DNA from: Saccoglossus kowalevskii
Taxonomy: Eukaryota > Hemichordata > Enteropneusta > Harrimaniidae
Length of the DNA stretch: 15,835 bases
NCBI RefSeq assembly: GCF_000003605.2
Contig: NW_003119429.1
Span: 453,355-469,189, forward strand
Direction of reading: 5' to 3'
Shown piece after piece: positions 15,756 to 15,835 of the stretch. Numbering within the stretch: the first letter of the stretch is position 1; each line of letters starts with the position of its first letter. The position numbers were made by a program, and so were the translations under genes. Under the pieces are notes generated by a model. That model saw only the letters and a program-made list of their open reading frames with translations. It had not been told where the DNA came from and ran no database searches.

Positions 15756-15835
15756 GGGGCCGCCATCTTGAATGACGCATAAAACTTATTTAGTTATATA
15801 TATTATATCAGATGTGCGCCAGCTGACTGTGCATG
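15756..15835. other. Right part of the MITE with a YY1-like motif
   Basis: GCCGCCATCTT at 15759-15769 matches the YY1 consensus on the minus strand. Similar GCCATCTTGAAT strings occur in other repeats of this window (near 6193, and inverted near 13515), so a repeat origin is at least as likely as a regulatory site. Confidence 0.3.

Larger units (their letters stand above)
15003..15835. mobile_element. hAT-like MITE (116 bp before insertion) interrupted by a LINE
   Basis: CACAGTCAGCTGGCGCACA at 15011 is mirrored exactly at the right end (to 15831). The arms extend to about 26 bp with two mismatches through TGATA. The 8 bp before the left tip are CATGTAAT, and the 4 bp visible after the right tip are CATG before the window ends. 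This fits an 8-bp target duplication as in hAT-type elements. Removing the LINE (15051-15744) and one 11-bp duplication leaves 116 bp. A related fragment lies at about 13510-13590 in inverted orientation. It has no transposase. Confidence 0.7.

Overview
This looks like AT-rich, non-coding DNA from an animal genome. The signs are long microsatellites, many A/T homopolymers, short decayed transposons in both orientations, a 5'-truncated non-LTR retrotransposon with an animal-type C-terminal CCHC domain, and no long ORF, operon or Shine-Dalgarno signal. The mix of (AC)n/(ACAT)n microsatellites, ~155-bp tandem cores and hairpin-ended elements reminds me of marine invertebrates, especially molluscs or other lophotrochozoans. 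That is an impression, not a proven assignment. No complete protein-coding gene, rRNA or tRNA gene is visible; the window is best read as intergenic or intronic.

Layout. 1-610: tandem ~155-bp repeat, microsatellites and a terminal hairpin (pearl/Helentron-like architecture). 650-770: 21-bp minisatellite. 1423-1624 and 7505-7636: two copies of one terminal-inverted-repeat MITE. 2413-2600: a second foldback MITE. 3053-4595: two adjacent tandem-core elements (A and B). Each has a short 5' motif that is repeated in its own 3' hairpin, and the two elements use different motifs. 5033-5123: two copies of a covarying hairpin. 5600-5877: GC-richer patch with a possible exon. 6132-6450 and 9806-10147: two diverged copies of an unnamed dispersed repeat. 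9193-9400: a fragment of element B. 10907-11108: a second weak exon candidate.

The right end is densest. 13114-13828 is a 715-bp foldback element with ~156-bp arms, each carrying tRNA-like Pol III A and B boxes. 13915-13973 and 14467-14523 are an inverted pair of ~58-bp hairpin sequences around a CpG-richer segment with NRF1-like and E-box/M-box-like sites. 14717-14912 is a palindromic MITE containing TTAGGG units. 15003-15835 is a nest: a 116-bp hAT-like MITE with ~26-bp inverted ends and an apparent 8-bp target duplication (only 4 bases of the right copy lie in the window), interrupted by a 694-bp LINE 3' fragment flanked by an 11-bp duplication.

The elements do not form a pathway. Together they record successive insertions, and the order can be read directly in the 15-kb nest. 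Regulatory and exon calls are weak and kept at low confidence.
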